DNA of 5,749 nt, taken from the NCBI GenBank assembly GCA_020446285.1, contig JAGREZ010000200.1:1807-7555 (forward strand), in the 5' to 3' direction. Of this stretch, positions 1 to 5,749 are shown piece by piece (within the stretch, counting starts at the first letter, position 1; every line of letters begins with the position of its first letter). A program made the position numbers and the translations under genes. Source of the stretch: Geminicoccaceae bacterium (GTDB lineage Bacteria > Pseudomonadota > Alphaproteobacteria > Geminicoccales > Geminicoccaceae). Below the pieces are notes generated by a model, which was not told the DNA's origin, did no database searches, and saw only the letters and a program-made list of their open reading frames with translations.

Positions 1-92
1 GCCTTGATGAACGCCTTGCGCAGATAGAGTGAGAACGCCTCGTCGCCATAGTTCGTGAGCCCGCGACGCATGCCGGTGCGCTGTTCGTTCAT
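1..92 (-). CDS. IlvD/Edd-family dehydratase, N-terminal 30 codons (cut by left edge)
   Basis: Only the first 30 codons are in view; the reading frame is open to the left edge. The peptide begins MNEQRTG and continues [20 protein letters not shown], the characteristic opening of the dihydroxy-acid dehydratase / sugar-acid dehydratase (IlvD/Edd) family, cytoplasmic Fe-S enzymes that dehydrate 2,3-dihydroxy acids. The fragment cannot separate a biosynthetic IlvD from an arabonate-type or other sugar-acid dehydratase; the [10 protein letters not shown] start resembles the latter-like subgroup as I recall it. The ATG (92-90) overlaps the TGA of the ligase gene upstream (91-89) in an ATGA arrangement, with a GGGGAG ribosome binding site inside the ligase gene at 101-106, 8 nt from the ATG. 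Translation is therefore probably coupled. An internal ATG at codon 8 is an alternative start but has no such spacing. Confidence 0.78.
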   Translation of the reverse strand, partial: MNEQRTGMRRGLTNYGDEAFSLYLRKAFIK

Positions 93-1489
93 GCCTTCAT
101 CTCCCCCCGATTCGTTCTGTAGCTGTAGGCGTTGAAGATCGGATCGACGTTGCCGCCCCACTCGGTCTCGACCCGGTCGAGCATTTCCTGTGCGGGGGAG
201 ATACCGGTTTTGACGATTTGCCACAGCCCTTGAATGTATCTGCGCTCGTCCGTCTGACCGTCCCAGTCGGGCCTGTTCCGCGCTTCGAGGCCCGCCTCGG
301 CACATGACAGCATGCACGCCGCCATATCCCCTACGGTACCCTCGCGGAAGGGCGTTGCGAGGCCGGTCCGCGGCACCTCACGGCGCAGCATCTGATGCTC
401 CTCGAGCGTCCAGTCCTTGATGAGGTTATAGGCCATGTCAAGCGAGTGCTGGTGATAGAGGATACCGACCCAGAGTGCCGGAAGCGCACAGAGATTGCGC
501 CACGGCCCGCCATCCGCACCGCGCATCTCGATGTAACGCTTGAGCCGGGCTTCGGGGAAGAGCGTGGTGATATGGTCGGCCCAGTCGTTGATGGTGGGCT
601 TTTCGCCGGGAAGGGCAGGCAGCCTGCCATCGAGGAAATCGCGGAAGGACTGGCCCGAGGCGTCGACATACCGGCCGTCGCGGTAGACGAAGTACATGGG
701 CACGTCGAGGACGTGGTCAACATAGCGCTCGAAGCCCATGCCGTCCTCGAAGACGAACGGCAGGACGCCGGTGCGGTCGGGATCGGTATCGGTCCAGATG
801 TGGCTTCGATAGCTCTGGTAACCGTTGGCCCTGCCGTCGGTGAAGGGCGAATTGGCGAAGAGTGCGGTGGCGAGCGGCTGCATGGCGAGACCGACGCGGA
901 ACTTCTTGACCATGTCGGCTTCGCTGGAAAAGTCGAGATTGACCTGGATGGTGCAGGTGCGCAGCATCATGTCGAGGCCGAGCGAGCCCACCTTCGGCAT
1001 GTAGGAGCCCATGATGCGATAGCGGCCCTTGGGCATCCACGGAATCTCGTCGCGTCGCCATTTCGGCTGGAAACCGAGGCCGATCATGCCCACGCCGAGC
1101 GGGTCGGCGACCTGGCGGACCTGGTCGAGATGGGTGTGCACCTCGCTGCAGGTATGGTGGATGTGTTCCAGCGGTGCGCCGGAAAGCTCGAACTGTCCGC
1201 CCGGCTCCAGCGTGATGGAGCTGCCGTCGGCGGACCTGAGCGCGATGACGTTGCCGTCCTCCTCGACGGGTGTCCAGTCGAACGAAACGGCCAGCCCTTC
1301 GAGAAGGTCGCGGATGCCACCGGGTTCGTCATAGGCGAGCGGTCTGAGCGTGTCCTTGTGGAATCCGAACTTCTCGTGCTCGGTGCCGATGCGCCAGTCC
1401 TGTTTCGGTTTGCAGCCGGCCTCGAGATATTCGACCAGCTGGCGCCGATCCTCGATCGGCTCTCCCTGGCCTTGTGGCGGAGCGGACAT
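89..1489 (-). CDS. gshA: Glutamate-cysteine ligase, plant/alphaproteobacterial type
   Basis: The product (466 aa) joins L-glutamate and L-cysteine with ATP to give gamma-glutamylcysteine, the first and usually rate-limiting step of glutathione synthesis, in the cytoplasm. Family signatures run in order: the glutamate-binding start [11 protein letters not shown] (residues 33-43), [12 protein letters not shown] (95-106), GLGFQPKW (137-144), the long core around [14 protein letters not shown] (174-187) followed by [12 protein letters not shown] (205-216), [15 protein letters not shown] (317-331) and the C-terminal [10 protein letters not shown] (453-462). These match the GCS2 family branch shared by plants and Alphaproteobacteria rather than the E. 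coli type, and the length is normal for the bacterial members. The ATG is preceded by GGAGG at 1498-1502. It is the third gene of the reductase-parA-gshA-dehydratase run. No gshB is visible. The identification is firm; no key motif is missing. Confidence 0.95.
   Translation of the reverse strand: MSAPPQGQGEPIEDRRQLVEYLEAGCKPKQDWRIGTEHEKFGFHKDTLRPLAYDEPGGIRDLLEGLAVSFDWTPVEEDGNVIALRSADGSSITLEPGGQFELSGAPLEHIHHTCSEVHTHLDQVRQVADPLGVGMIGLGFQPKWRRDEIPWMPKGRYRIMGSYMPKVGSLGLDMMLRTCTIQVNLDFSSEADMVKKFRVGLAMQPLATALFANSPFTDGRANGYQSYRSHIWTDTDPDRTGVLPFVFEDGMGFERYVDHVLDVPMYFVYRDGRYVDASGQSFRDFLDGRLPALPGEKPTINDWADHITTLFPEARLKRYIEMRGADGGPWRNLCALPALWVGILYHQHSLDMAYNLIKDWTLEEHQMLRREVPRTGLATPFREGTVGDMAACMLSCAEAGLEARNRPDWDGQTDERRYIQGLWQIVKTGISPAQEMLDRVETEWGGNVDPIFNAYSYRTNRGEMKA
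101..106 (-). promoter_or_regulatory. Ribosome binding site of the dehydratase gene
   Basis: Read on the minus strand this is GGGGAG, 8 nt before the ATG at 92-90. It lies within the last codons of the ligase gene, which supports the overlapping ATGA start over the internal ATG at codon 8. Confidence 0.6.
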
Positions 1490-1497
1490 CCTTGTTT

Positions 1498-1502
1498 CCT
1501 CC
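1498..1502 (-). promoter_or_regulatory. Ribosome binding site of gshA
   Basis: Minus-strand GGAGG lies 8 nt before the ATG at 1489-1487, in the 31-nt gap after the parA stop. It confirms this start and shows that gshA is initiated independently of parA termination. Confidence 0.7.
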
Positions 1503-1520
1503 AGTCGCTTCGGCCGGGCC

Positions 1521-2156
1521 TCAGCGGATCATCTTCAGGGCCTCATGGGCAAGCGCCCGTGCCTCGTCGGCGGCGACGCTTCGCGGTTCGCTCTCGGCCG
1601 CACCGAGCCCGCGCGCCATGCTCGTCACGAAAGCCTGACGATTGCCGAGTCGCGCGGTCATCGCCGGATAGCCGTCGCGTGCGATCGTCGCAAGGGTCTG
1701 ATCGAGGTTCCTGCCACGCGGCGGGACGCGATTGAGCAGCAATGTCACGCGCCTGCCATCGGCGACCGCGGTTTCCACCGTCACCTTCGAGGCCCAGACA
1801 TCGAGCGGGCTCGGCTGGACGGGAACGATCACCAGCGACGCGGCGCGGATGGCATTGCGCGAATCGCTCTCCGCATGTGGTGCGCTGTCGACGATGACGA
1901 TGTCGTGATCGCGCGACAATCGCCCGAGTTCGGCATCGAGGCGCCAGCCGCCGATCATGGAAAAGCGGATCTCGGCGGCATCGCGCGCCTGATGCTCGCG
2001 CACCCGCATCCATTCGGTGAGACTGCCCTGTGGATCGATGTCGACGAGGGCGACGGTCGCACCCTCGGCGACCAGTGCGGTGGCGAGCTGGGCGGCGACG
2101 GTGGTCTTGCCGGCACCCCCCTTCTGCTGGGCAATGGCGATGATATCGGCTGCCAT
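1521..2156 (-). CDS. Small ParA-family (MinD/Soj/ParA) ATPase without a ParB partner
   Basis: This is a 211-aa deviant-Walker ATPase with no N-terminal DNA-binding extension, so it resembles small (type Ib-like) ParA proteins. The Walker A is KGGAGKTT (residues 12-19) with the signature lysine K12 and the catalytic-loop lysine K17. Walker A' is VDIDPQGS (38-45, D39 and D41), and Walker B is IVIVDSAP (86-93, D90). [12 protein letters not shown] (112-123) is typical of the subgroup related to plasmid ParA proteins. Such ATPases bind DNA or membrane as ATP dimers and position plasmids, chromosomes or protein assemblies. There is no ParB or parS-like gene nearby, so the cargo is unknown. The gene starts 3 nt after the reductase stop and is followed 31 nt later by gshA, so it is embedded in a metabolic operon. 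A GAGAGGA at 2166-2172, inside the upstream gene, is the likely ribosome binding site. The family is certain; the role is not. Confidence 0.9.
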   Translation of the reverse strand: MAADIIAIAQQKGGAGKTTVAAQLATALVAEGATVALVDIDPQGSLTEWMRVREHQARDAAEIRFSMIGGWRLDAELGRLSRDHDIVIVDSAPHAESDSRNAIRAASLVIVPVQPSPLDVWASKVTVETAVADGRRVTLLLNRVPPRGRNLDQTLATIARDGYPAMTARLGNRQAFVTSMARGLGAAESEPRSVAADEARALAHEALKMIR

Positions 2157-2159
2157 CCT

Positions 2160-3089
2160 TCAGTATCCTCTCGACCTGTCGACGACGCCCTCGAGCGGTT
2201 CACCCCGACGCAGGCGACGCAGGTTGGCGATCACGTTTTCCGCCGCCGTCGTCGGGTGACAATAGCTCGCCGTGTGCGGCGTGATATCGATGCCCGGATG
2301 CCGCCAGAGCGGCGAGGCGGGATCGAGCGGTTCGTCGGGCGTGACATCGATCGTCGCCGCGGCGAGCTGGCCGCTTTCGAGCGCCCCGAGCAATGCTCCC
2401 GGCACCAGCTGCCGGCCGCGTCCGACATGAACGAGAAACGCACCCTCGGGCAGGGCCCGGAAAAAACGATCGTCGAGAAGTCCCTCGGTCTCCTTCGTGA
2501 GCGGCAGGAGACAGATGACGATCTCGACATCTTCGAGGAATGTTCCGAACGCCTCGCTGCCGGCATGGCAGGTCACGCCCTCGACATCCCTGCGGCTGCG
2601 GCTCCAGCCGGACACGGAAAAGCCGTTGGCGACCAGCCGCCTCGCGGTCGCGGTGCCGAGCTCGCCCAGCCCCATCACGCCCACACGCCGTTCGAAGGGC
2701 GGGCGCGGCAGGTGCAGTTTCCATTCCGCCCGCCGCTGCTGCGCGGCGTAGATGTGCATGTCGCGGTGATAGTGCAGCACCCGCGCAAGGACGAACTCGG
2801 TCATTCCGTCGGTCAGCGAGCGGTCGATCATCCGGCAGAGCGGCACATCCGCCGGCAGGCTCGGATCGCCGAGCATCGCGTCGACCCCGGCCGCCAGCGA
2901 GAAGATGGCCTTGAGGTTGGGCAGGCCCGCGAGCATTCCCGGCGGCGGCAGCCAGACCAGCGCCGCCTCGATATCGCCGATGTTCCCCGGATCGGTATGC
3001 ACGCGGATATCGAGATCCGGCTCGAGCCGGCGCAGGGCCGCACTCCAGGCTTGTCGATCATCGTCATTGCTGTACCAAAGAAGCGCCAT
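2160..3089 (-). CDS. GhrA-like glyoxylate/hydroxypyruvate reductase (D-2-hydroxyacid dehydrogenase)
   Basis: The 309-aa product belongs to the NAD(P)-dependent D-2-hydroxyacid dehydrogenases and most resembles GhrA, which reduces glyoxylate to glycolate and hydroxypyruvate to D-glycerate in the cytoplasm. The N-terminal half carries LPNLKAIFSLAAGVD (56-70). The Rossmann core has the nucleotide-binding GLGELG (140-145). The catalytic triad is visible as R224 in VGRGRQL, E253 in TPDEPL and H272 in ITPHTAS, and SPLWRHP (259-265) is a GhrA-type landmark. I chose the ATG at 3089 because GGAGG lies 5 nt upstream (3095-3099) and MALLWYS matches how GhrA homologues begin. The frame stays open upstream to an ATG at 3206, which has no ribosome binding site. 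The gene heads the four-gene minus-strand run and its stop is 3 nt before parA. Exact substrate preference cannot be read from sequence. Confidence 0.88.
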   Translation of the reverse strand: MALLWYSNDDDRQAWSAALRRLEPDLDIRVHTDPGNIGDIEAALVWLPPPGMLAGLPNLKAIFSLAAGVDAMLGDPSLPADVPLCRMIDRSLTDGMTEFVLARVLHYHRDMHIYAAQQRRAEWKLHLPRPPFERRVGVMGLGELGTATARRLVANGFSVSGWSRSRRDVEGVTCHAGSEAFGTFLEDVEIVICLLPLTKETEGLLDDRFFRALPEGAFLVHVGRGRQLVPGALLGALESGQLAAATIDVTPDEPLDPASPLWRHPGIDITPHTASYCHPTTAAENVIANLRRLRRGEPLEGVVDRSRGY

Positions 3090-3094
3090 CTCAT

Positions 3095-3099
3095 CCTCC
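3095..3099 (-). promoter_or_regulatory. Ribosome binding site deciding the reductase start
   Basis: Minus-strand GGAGG sits 5 nt before the ATG at 3089-3087. The competing in-frame ATG at 3206-3204 has no purine-rich sequence at a suitable distance. This fixes the reductase at 309 rather than 348 residues. Confidence 0.7.
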
Positions 3100-3141
3100 G
3101 GTGGGCGCGGATCCTCCTGCTCGCTGATCTTGTGCAGCCTG

Positions 3142-3151
3142 ACCAGCTGGT
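3142..3151. promoter_or_regulatory. Palindrome ACCAGCTGGT, possible operator
   Basis: This is a perfect 10-bp palindrome in the divergent gap, 53 nt upstream of the reductase ATG and 81 nt upstream of the DUF3750 ATG. It is loosely flanked by CTTGT/ACAAG half sites that are not symmetrically spaced. The position suits a shared operator, but nothing identifies a regulator, and a palindrome of this size can arise by chance. Confidence 0.25.
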
Positions 3152-3179
3152 TGACAAGCAGGGGTTTGGCATCGCGCGG

Positions 3180-3202
3180 CGGCCAGACTCTTCTGGTGGC
3201 CG
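3180..3202. repeat. Small inverted repeat in the 5' leader of the DUF3750 gene
   Basis: CGGCCA (3180-3185) pairs with TGGCCG (3197-3202). Alternatively CCAGA (3183-3187) pairs with TCTGG (3192-3196) across a CTCT loop. The two stems share bases and are mutually exclusive. It could be a binding site or a leader hairpin; the stems are short and no T-run follows, so it is not a convincing terminator. Confidence 0.3.
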
Positions 3203-3232
3203 GCATCGGAATGTCTCGGCGGATGGCGGAAC

Positions 3233-3988
3233 ATGTCCCTTTTGATGATCCTGCTTCGGGGAGTAGCGGCCCTTCTCTGCGCCGGTGCCGGCGGCATCGC
3301 CGTCGCCGCGGCGTTGTATTTTCTCGGTGAGCGCACGCACTGGAGCGACGCGCGCTGGGACAGTGCCGGCATCGCCCCCGATGCGGGCAGCGAACGCGAG
3401 GCGATCGTGCAAGTCTATGCCGCTCGCGCCTGGGGTTGGCGCGGCATCTTCGGGATGCATACGTGGATCGTGTTCAAGGAAGAGGGTGCGCCTGCCTTCG
3501 ACCGCTATGATGTGGTGGGTTTCGGTGTCTCGCGCGGCGCACATGCGGTTCGTCACAACCGCCATTCGCCGGACGGCTACTGGGCCGGCAATCCGCCGCA
3601 GCTGATCGGCGAGGTGCGCGGCGAGCGTGCGGCCCGTGCCATTCCGCGCCTGCGCGCGGCCATCGCCGCCTATCCCCATCCCGATCGCTATACCGTCTGG
3701 CCCGGCCCCAACTCCAACACCTTCACCGCCCATCTGTTGCGCCATGCGGGCGGACTCGGGATCGAGCTGCCACCGCTCGCGGTCGGCAAGGACTATATCG
3801 CCGATGGCGGATTCTACGCTTCCACACCCTCGGGCACGGGCTACCAGTTTTCCGTCAGGGGGCTGTTCGGAATGGCCGTCGCCGCCGATGAGGGGCTGGA
3901 ACTGCACCTGCTCGGCCTGACCTTCGGCGCCGACATCCTGCGCCCGGCGCTCAAGCTGCCGGGCATCGGACGGATCGGCTTTCCCTGA
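3233..3988 (+). CDS. Membrane-anchored DUF3750 family protein
   Basis: The 251-aa product begins with one hydrophobic segment (about residues 3-30), best read as an N-terminal membrane anchor or uncleaved signal, placing the rest in the periplasm. The remainder matches what I know of DUF3750: VYAARAWGWRGIFGMHTWIVFK (61-82, too conserved in spacing to be chance, with H76), VRHNRHSPDGYWAGNPP (106-122), WPGPNSNTFTAHLLR (156-170) and the C-terminal GFYASTPSGTGYQFSVRG (193-210). No function is established for the family. It is the only plus-strand gene here, divergent from the reductase operon and convergent with meaB, so it is probably a single transcription unit. The start is the first ATG of the hydrophobic segment. 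A GGCGGA precedes it but is very close, so the ribosome binding site is poor; an ATG four codons later is an alternative. Confidence 0.85.
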   Translation: MSLLMILLRGVAALLCAGAGGIAVAAALYFLGERTHWSDARWDSAGIAPDAGSEREAIVQVYAARAWGWRGIFGMHTWIVFKEEGAPAFDRYDVVGFGVSRGAHAVRHNRHSPDGYWAGNPPQLIGEVRGERAARAIPRLRAAIAAYPHPDRYTVWPGPNSNTFTAHLLRHAGGLGIELPPLAVGKDYIADGGFYASTPSGTGYQFSVRGLFGMAVAADEGLELHLLGLTFGADILRPALKLPGIGRIGFP

Positions 3989-4013
3989 TTGCCCTGCTTT
4001 CCCTGATGCCCTG
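3979..4013 (+). repeat. Two-copy tandem repeat of about 18 bp across the DUF3750 stop
   Basis: CTTTCCCTGAT occurs at 3979-3989 and again at 3997-4007, a period of 18. The copies are followed by TGCCCTG (3990-3996) and GCCCTG (4008-4013), so the second copy lacks one T. The first copy contains the stop codon (3986-3988). CCCTGATTGC occurs at 3983-3992 and again at 4009-4018. It looks like a local duplication at the gene end. Confidence 0.6.
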
Positions 4014-4023
4014 ATTGCAGGGC
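4008..4023. terminator. Hairpin between convergent genes, possible weak bidirectional terminator
   Basis: GCCCTG (4008-4013) and CAGGGC (4018-4023) form a perfect 6-bp GC-rich stem with an ATTG loop, midway in the 49-nt gap between the DUF3750 stop and the meaB stop. The position suits termination of both transcripts. There is no T-run on either strand, so intrinsic termination is uncertain; it could equally be an RNA 3'-end stabiliser or a by-product of the adjacent repeat. Confidence 0.4.
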
Positions 4024-4037
4024 GTGCCGCGGGCGGC

Positions 4038-4961
4038 TCACTCGTCGAGAATGGCGGCAAGCGCGGTCATCGGTGAACGCTCGCGGTCACCGCGCAGCCC
4101 GTCGAGCATGGCCCGTCTCGCTTCGAGCCCGCGCCGTCCGAATTCGTCACGAACATGATGCTCTACCCACAGGCAGGCCTGACGGTGGCGTATATGCTCC
4201 AGCCGGTCGGAATCGCGAAGGAGGGTCTCGTGCGCCCCGATCCGCTCGACGAGGCGTTCGATGCCCTCGCCGGTGGACGCCGAGACCTTGAGCGCCTCGG
4301 CCTTCCATCCTTCCAGCGGACGCCGGCCGCGCAGGACCGGCAGAAGCGCCTTGAGCGCGTCGTCGGCGTGGCGGCCGAGATCGGCCTTGGTGACGATGGC
4401 GATGTGCGGAATCTCGACGATCCCGGCCTTGATCATCTGCAGGCTGTCGCCGGAAGCGGGCTGGATGGCGAGCAGCACGGTATCGGCGACATCGGCGATT
4501 TCGGTCTCCGACTGACCCACACCCACCGTCTCGATGAGCACGATGTCGAAGAGCGGGCGCAGCAGCACCATGGTGGCGAAGACCGGTGCCGCAAGCCCGC
4601 CGAGCCGCTTGCGCGCGGCCATCGAGCGCACGAAGACGCCGTCATCCTCGGGATCGAGGTCGAGGCGGGTGCGGTCACCGAGAATGGCACCGCCGCTCAG
4701 GCGCGACGAGGGATCGACGGCGATGACGGCCACCGTGCGCCCGCGTGCGCGCCATGCTCGAACGAGCGAGGAGAGGAGGGTCGACTTGCCGACGCCCGGC
4801 GGTCCGGTCAGGCCGACCACATGAGCGCGCGGCTCCCGCCACGCCTCCTCCAGCCGCCGCAATTCGGCGGTCCCGATCCGCGGCCGGTCGATCGACGCCA
4901 GCAACCGTGCGACCTCCGCCTTGGAGCTCGCACGGGCCGGGAGGACGTCGCGCGCAATCAT
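4038..4961 (-). CDS. meaB: MeaB/ArgK-type P-loop GTPase (methylmalonyl-CoA mutase chaperone family)
   Basis: The 307-aa G3E-class GTPase is related to MeaB, which gates cobalamin loading and protects B12-dependent acyl-CoA mutases in the cytoplasm. Motifs in order are Walker A GPPGVGKST (residues 53-61), the family signature VDPSSRLSGGAILGDRTRL (82-100), RSMAARKRLGGLA (112-124), the switch/Walker B ETVGVGQSE (144-152), GDSLQMIKAGIVEIP (171-185) and the G4 motif TKAD (191-194), where Thr replaces the usual Asn of NKxD. The C-terminal part would form the dimerisation arm. It is slightly shorter than the roughly 330 residues of well-studied members. The ATG at 4961 was chosen because family similarity begins there; the frame is open upstream only as a shadow of ppdK. 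A weak CGGA/GGGAA lies 5-9 nt before it. It starts 31 nt after ppdK. No mutase gene is in view, so the partner is inferred. Confidence 0.9.
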   Translation of the reverse strand: MIARDVLPARASSKAEVARLLASIDRPRIGTAELRRLEEAWREPRAHVVGLTGPPGVGKSTLLSSLVRAWRARGRTVAVIAVDPSSRLSGGAILGDRTRLDLDPEDDGVFVRSMAARKRLGGLAAPVFATMVLLRPLFDIVLIETVGVGQSETEIADVADTVLLAIQPASGDSLQMIKAGIVEIPHIAIVTKADLGRHADDALKALLPVLRGRRPLEGWKAEALKVSASTGEGIERLVERIGAHETLLRDSDRLEHIRHRQACLWVEHHVRDEFGRRGLEARRAMLDGLRGDRERSPMTALAAILDE

Positions 4962-4992
4962 CGAAATCCGTTCCCGGCGGCAGTGGCGGAAC

Positions 4993-5749
4993 TCAGTCGC
5001 GCAACGCTGCCTGGGCAGCGGCGAGACGGGCGATCGGCACGCGATAGGGCGAGCAGGAGACATAGTCGAGGCCGACCTCGTGGCAGAAGCGGACCGATGC
5101 CGGATCGCCGCCATGTTCGCCGCAGATGCCGAGCTTGAGATCGGCGCGTGCGGCACGGCCGCGTTCGACACCGATGCGCACCAGTTCGCCGACACCGATG
5201 CGGTCGATGGTTTGGAACGGATCGCCCGCATAGATCTCGGCGCGGACATACTGGTCGAGGAACGAGCCGGCATCGTCGCGGCTGAGACCGAGCGCCATCT
5301 GGGTAAGATCGTTGGTGCCGAAGCTGAAGAACTCCGCCGATTGCGCGATCTCGCCGGCGCAGAGGGCGGCGCGCGGCAGTTCGATCATGGTGCCCACGAG
5401 ATACTCGACTGCCTCGCCGGTTTCCCTGCGCACCTCTTCGGCCACGGCATCGACCCGCTCCTTGAGGATGTCGAGTTCGCGCTGTGTGGCGATGAGCGGG
5501 ATCATCACCTCGGGAATCACGGTATCGCCGCTCTTCTTGAACACTTCCACCGTCGCCTCGAAGATGGCGCGCGCCTGCATCTCGGTGATCTCGGGATAGA
5601 GGATGGCGAGGCGGCAGCCACGCAGGCCGAGCATCGGATTGGCCTCGCGCAATTCGAGCACCCGGCGGCGGACGGTCCTGACATCGACGCCGACGGCGGC
5701 CGCGACCTTCTCGTCCTCCCTGTCGTCATGCGGCAGGAACTCGTGCAGC
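4993..5749 (-). CDS. ppdK: Pyruvate, phosphate dikinase, C-terminal 251 residues (cut by right edge)
   Basis: PPDK interconverts pyruvate + ATP + Pi with PEP + AMP + PPi in the cytoplasm. What is visible is the C-terminal PEP/pyruvate-binding TIM-barrel domain; the nucleotide and phosphohistidine domains lie beyond the right edge. The visible fragment opens LHEFLPHDD and runs through [22 protein letters not shown] (37-58), [10 protein letters not shown] (79-88), GTMIELPRA (119-127, metal-ligand Glu at 123), FGTNDLTQ (143-150, Asn 146 and Asp 147), and [12 protein letters not shown] (205-216) with the catalytic Cys at 209, then [18 protein letters not shown] near the end. The Glu-to-Asn and Asp-to-Cys spacings (23 and 62) equal those between E745/N768 and D769/C831 of the Clostridium symbiosum enzyme, so this domain looks intact and active. 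The frame is open to the window edge. meaB follows after 31 nt. Confidence 0.95.
   Translation of the reverse strand, partial: LHEFLPHDDREDEKVAAAVGVDVRTVRRRVLELREANPMLGLRGCRLAILYPEITEMQARAIFEATVEVFKKSGDTVIPEVMIPLIATQRELDILKERVDAVAEEVRRETGEAVEYLVGTMIELPRAALCAGEIAQSAEFFSFGTNDLTQMALGLSRDDAGSFLDQYVRAEIYAGDPFQTIDRIGVGELVRIGVERGRAARADLKLGICGEHGGDPASVRFCHEVGLDYVSCSPYRVPIARLAAAQAALRD

Larger units (their letters stand above)
3090..3232. other. Divergent intergenic region between the reductase operon and the DUF3750 gene
   Basis: This 143-nt gap separates two genes that face away from each other, so it should hold the promoters of both. I could not find a convincing -35/-10 pair on either strand. The best partial match is minus-strand TTGTCA (3157-3152) with CAAGAT (3132-3127), whose 19-nt spacing and poor -10 make it weak. 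The region contains a perfect 10-bp palindrome (3142-3151) and a small inverted repeat (3180-3202). The minus-strand frame of the reductase stays open through it. Confidence 0.6.

Noticed and set aside
395..1735. 446-codon plus-strand open frame opposite gshA
   Set aside because: It is antisense to gshA, with low-complexity valine/glycine/aspartate-rich composition and no start signal. It is a GC-driven shadow.
3127..3157. Possible minus-strand promoter TTGTCA / CAAGAT
   Set aside because: The -35 is good but the -10 matches at only three positions and the spacing is 19 nt, so it is not strong enough to annotate.
3151..3179. Possible plus-strand promoter beginning with TTGACA at 3151
   Set aside because: The -35 is perfect but 16-18 nt downstream there is only GC-rich sequence with no -10-like element.
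1350..3245. Very long plus-strand open frame (631 codons) opposite the gshA start, parA and reductase genes
   Set aside because: It lies antisense to three genes with firm family motifs. Its translation is rich in Arg, Asp, Gly and His with no recognisable domain, as expected of an antisense frame in high-GC coding DNA.
2828..4060. 410-codon minus-strand open frame across the DUF3750 gene and into the reductase
   Set aside because: It overlaps two supported genes in other frames, and its peptide shows no motif. The DUF3750 frame has a membrane segment and family-conserved blocks instead.
4155..5138. 327-codon plus-strand open frame opposite meaB and ppdK
   Set aside because: It is antisense to two confidently identified genes, with no family motif and Arg-rich composition.
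4962..5273. N-terminal extension of the MeaB frame (104 extra codons)
   Set aside because: This stretch is the out-of-frame shadow of ppdK (Ser/Arg/Ala-rich). MeaB similarity starts at the ATG at 4961.

Overview
The window is a dense, GC-rich (roughly two-thirds G+C by eye) chromosomal segment that looks like an Alphaproteobacterium. The main pointers are the plant/alphaproteobacterial type of glutamate-cysteine ligase, an alphaproteobacterial-style small ParA with an [11 protein letters not shown]alker A, and the high-GC codon bias. I cannot place it securely below class; Rhodospirillales-like is a guess. There are seven protein genes, two of them cut by the window edges. I see no tRNA, rRNA, CRISPR array, insertion sequence or phage gene.

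Layout. From the right edge leftward on the minus strand come the C-terminal third of pyruvate phosphate dikinase (ppdK, 5749 to 4993) and, 31 nt later, a MeaB/ArgK-type P-loop GTPase (4961 to 4038). They are probably co-transcribed. They meet, tail to tail across 49 nt, a single plus-strand gene for a membrane-anchored DUF3750 protein (3233 to 3988). The convergent gap holds a short tandem repeat and a small hairpin. Upstream of the DUF3750 gene, a divergent gap of 143 nt (3090 to 3232) separates it from a second, tightly packed minus-strand run: a GhrA-like glyoxylate/hydroxypyruvate reductase (3089 to 2160), a ParA-family ATPase (2156 to 1521), glutamate-cysteine ligase (1489 to 89) and the first 30 codons of an IlvD/Edd-family dehydratase (92 to beyond position 1). 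Spacings of 3 nt, 31 nt and a 4-nt ATGA overlap indicate one operon.

How they may work together. PPDK interconverts pyruvate and PEP. MeaB protects or loads a B12-dependent acyl-CoA mutase that is not in view. GhrA-like enzymes dispose of glyoxylate and hydroxypyruvate. This is compatible with central carbon metabolism around C2/C3 acids, but the link is inference. Glutathione synthesis next to an Fe-S dehydratase is a plausible redox pairing. The ParA has no ParB partner or visible cargo gene and is the least explained member of its operon. Most of the window is ordinary housekeeping. The points most worth a second look are the orphan ParA, the DUF3750 protein with a possible degenerate NlpC/LRAT-like motif set, and the divergent G4 motif of the MeaB.
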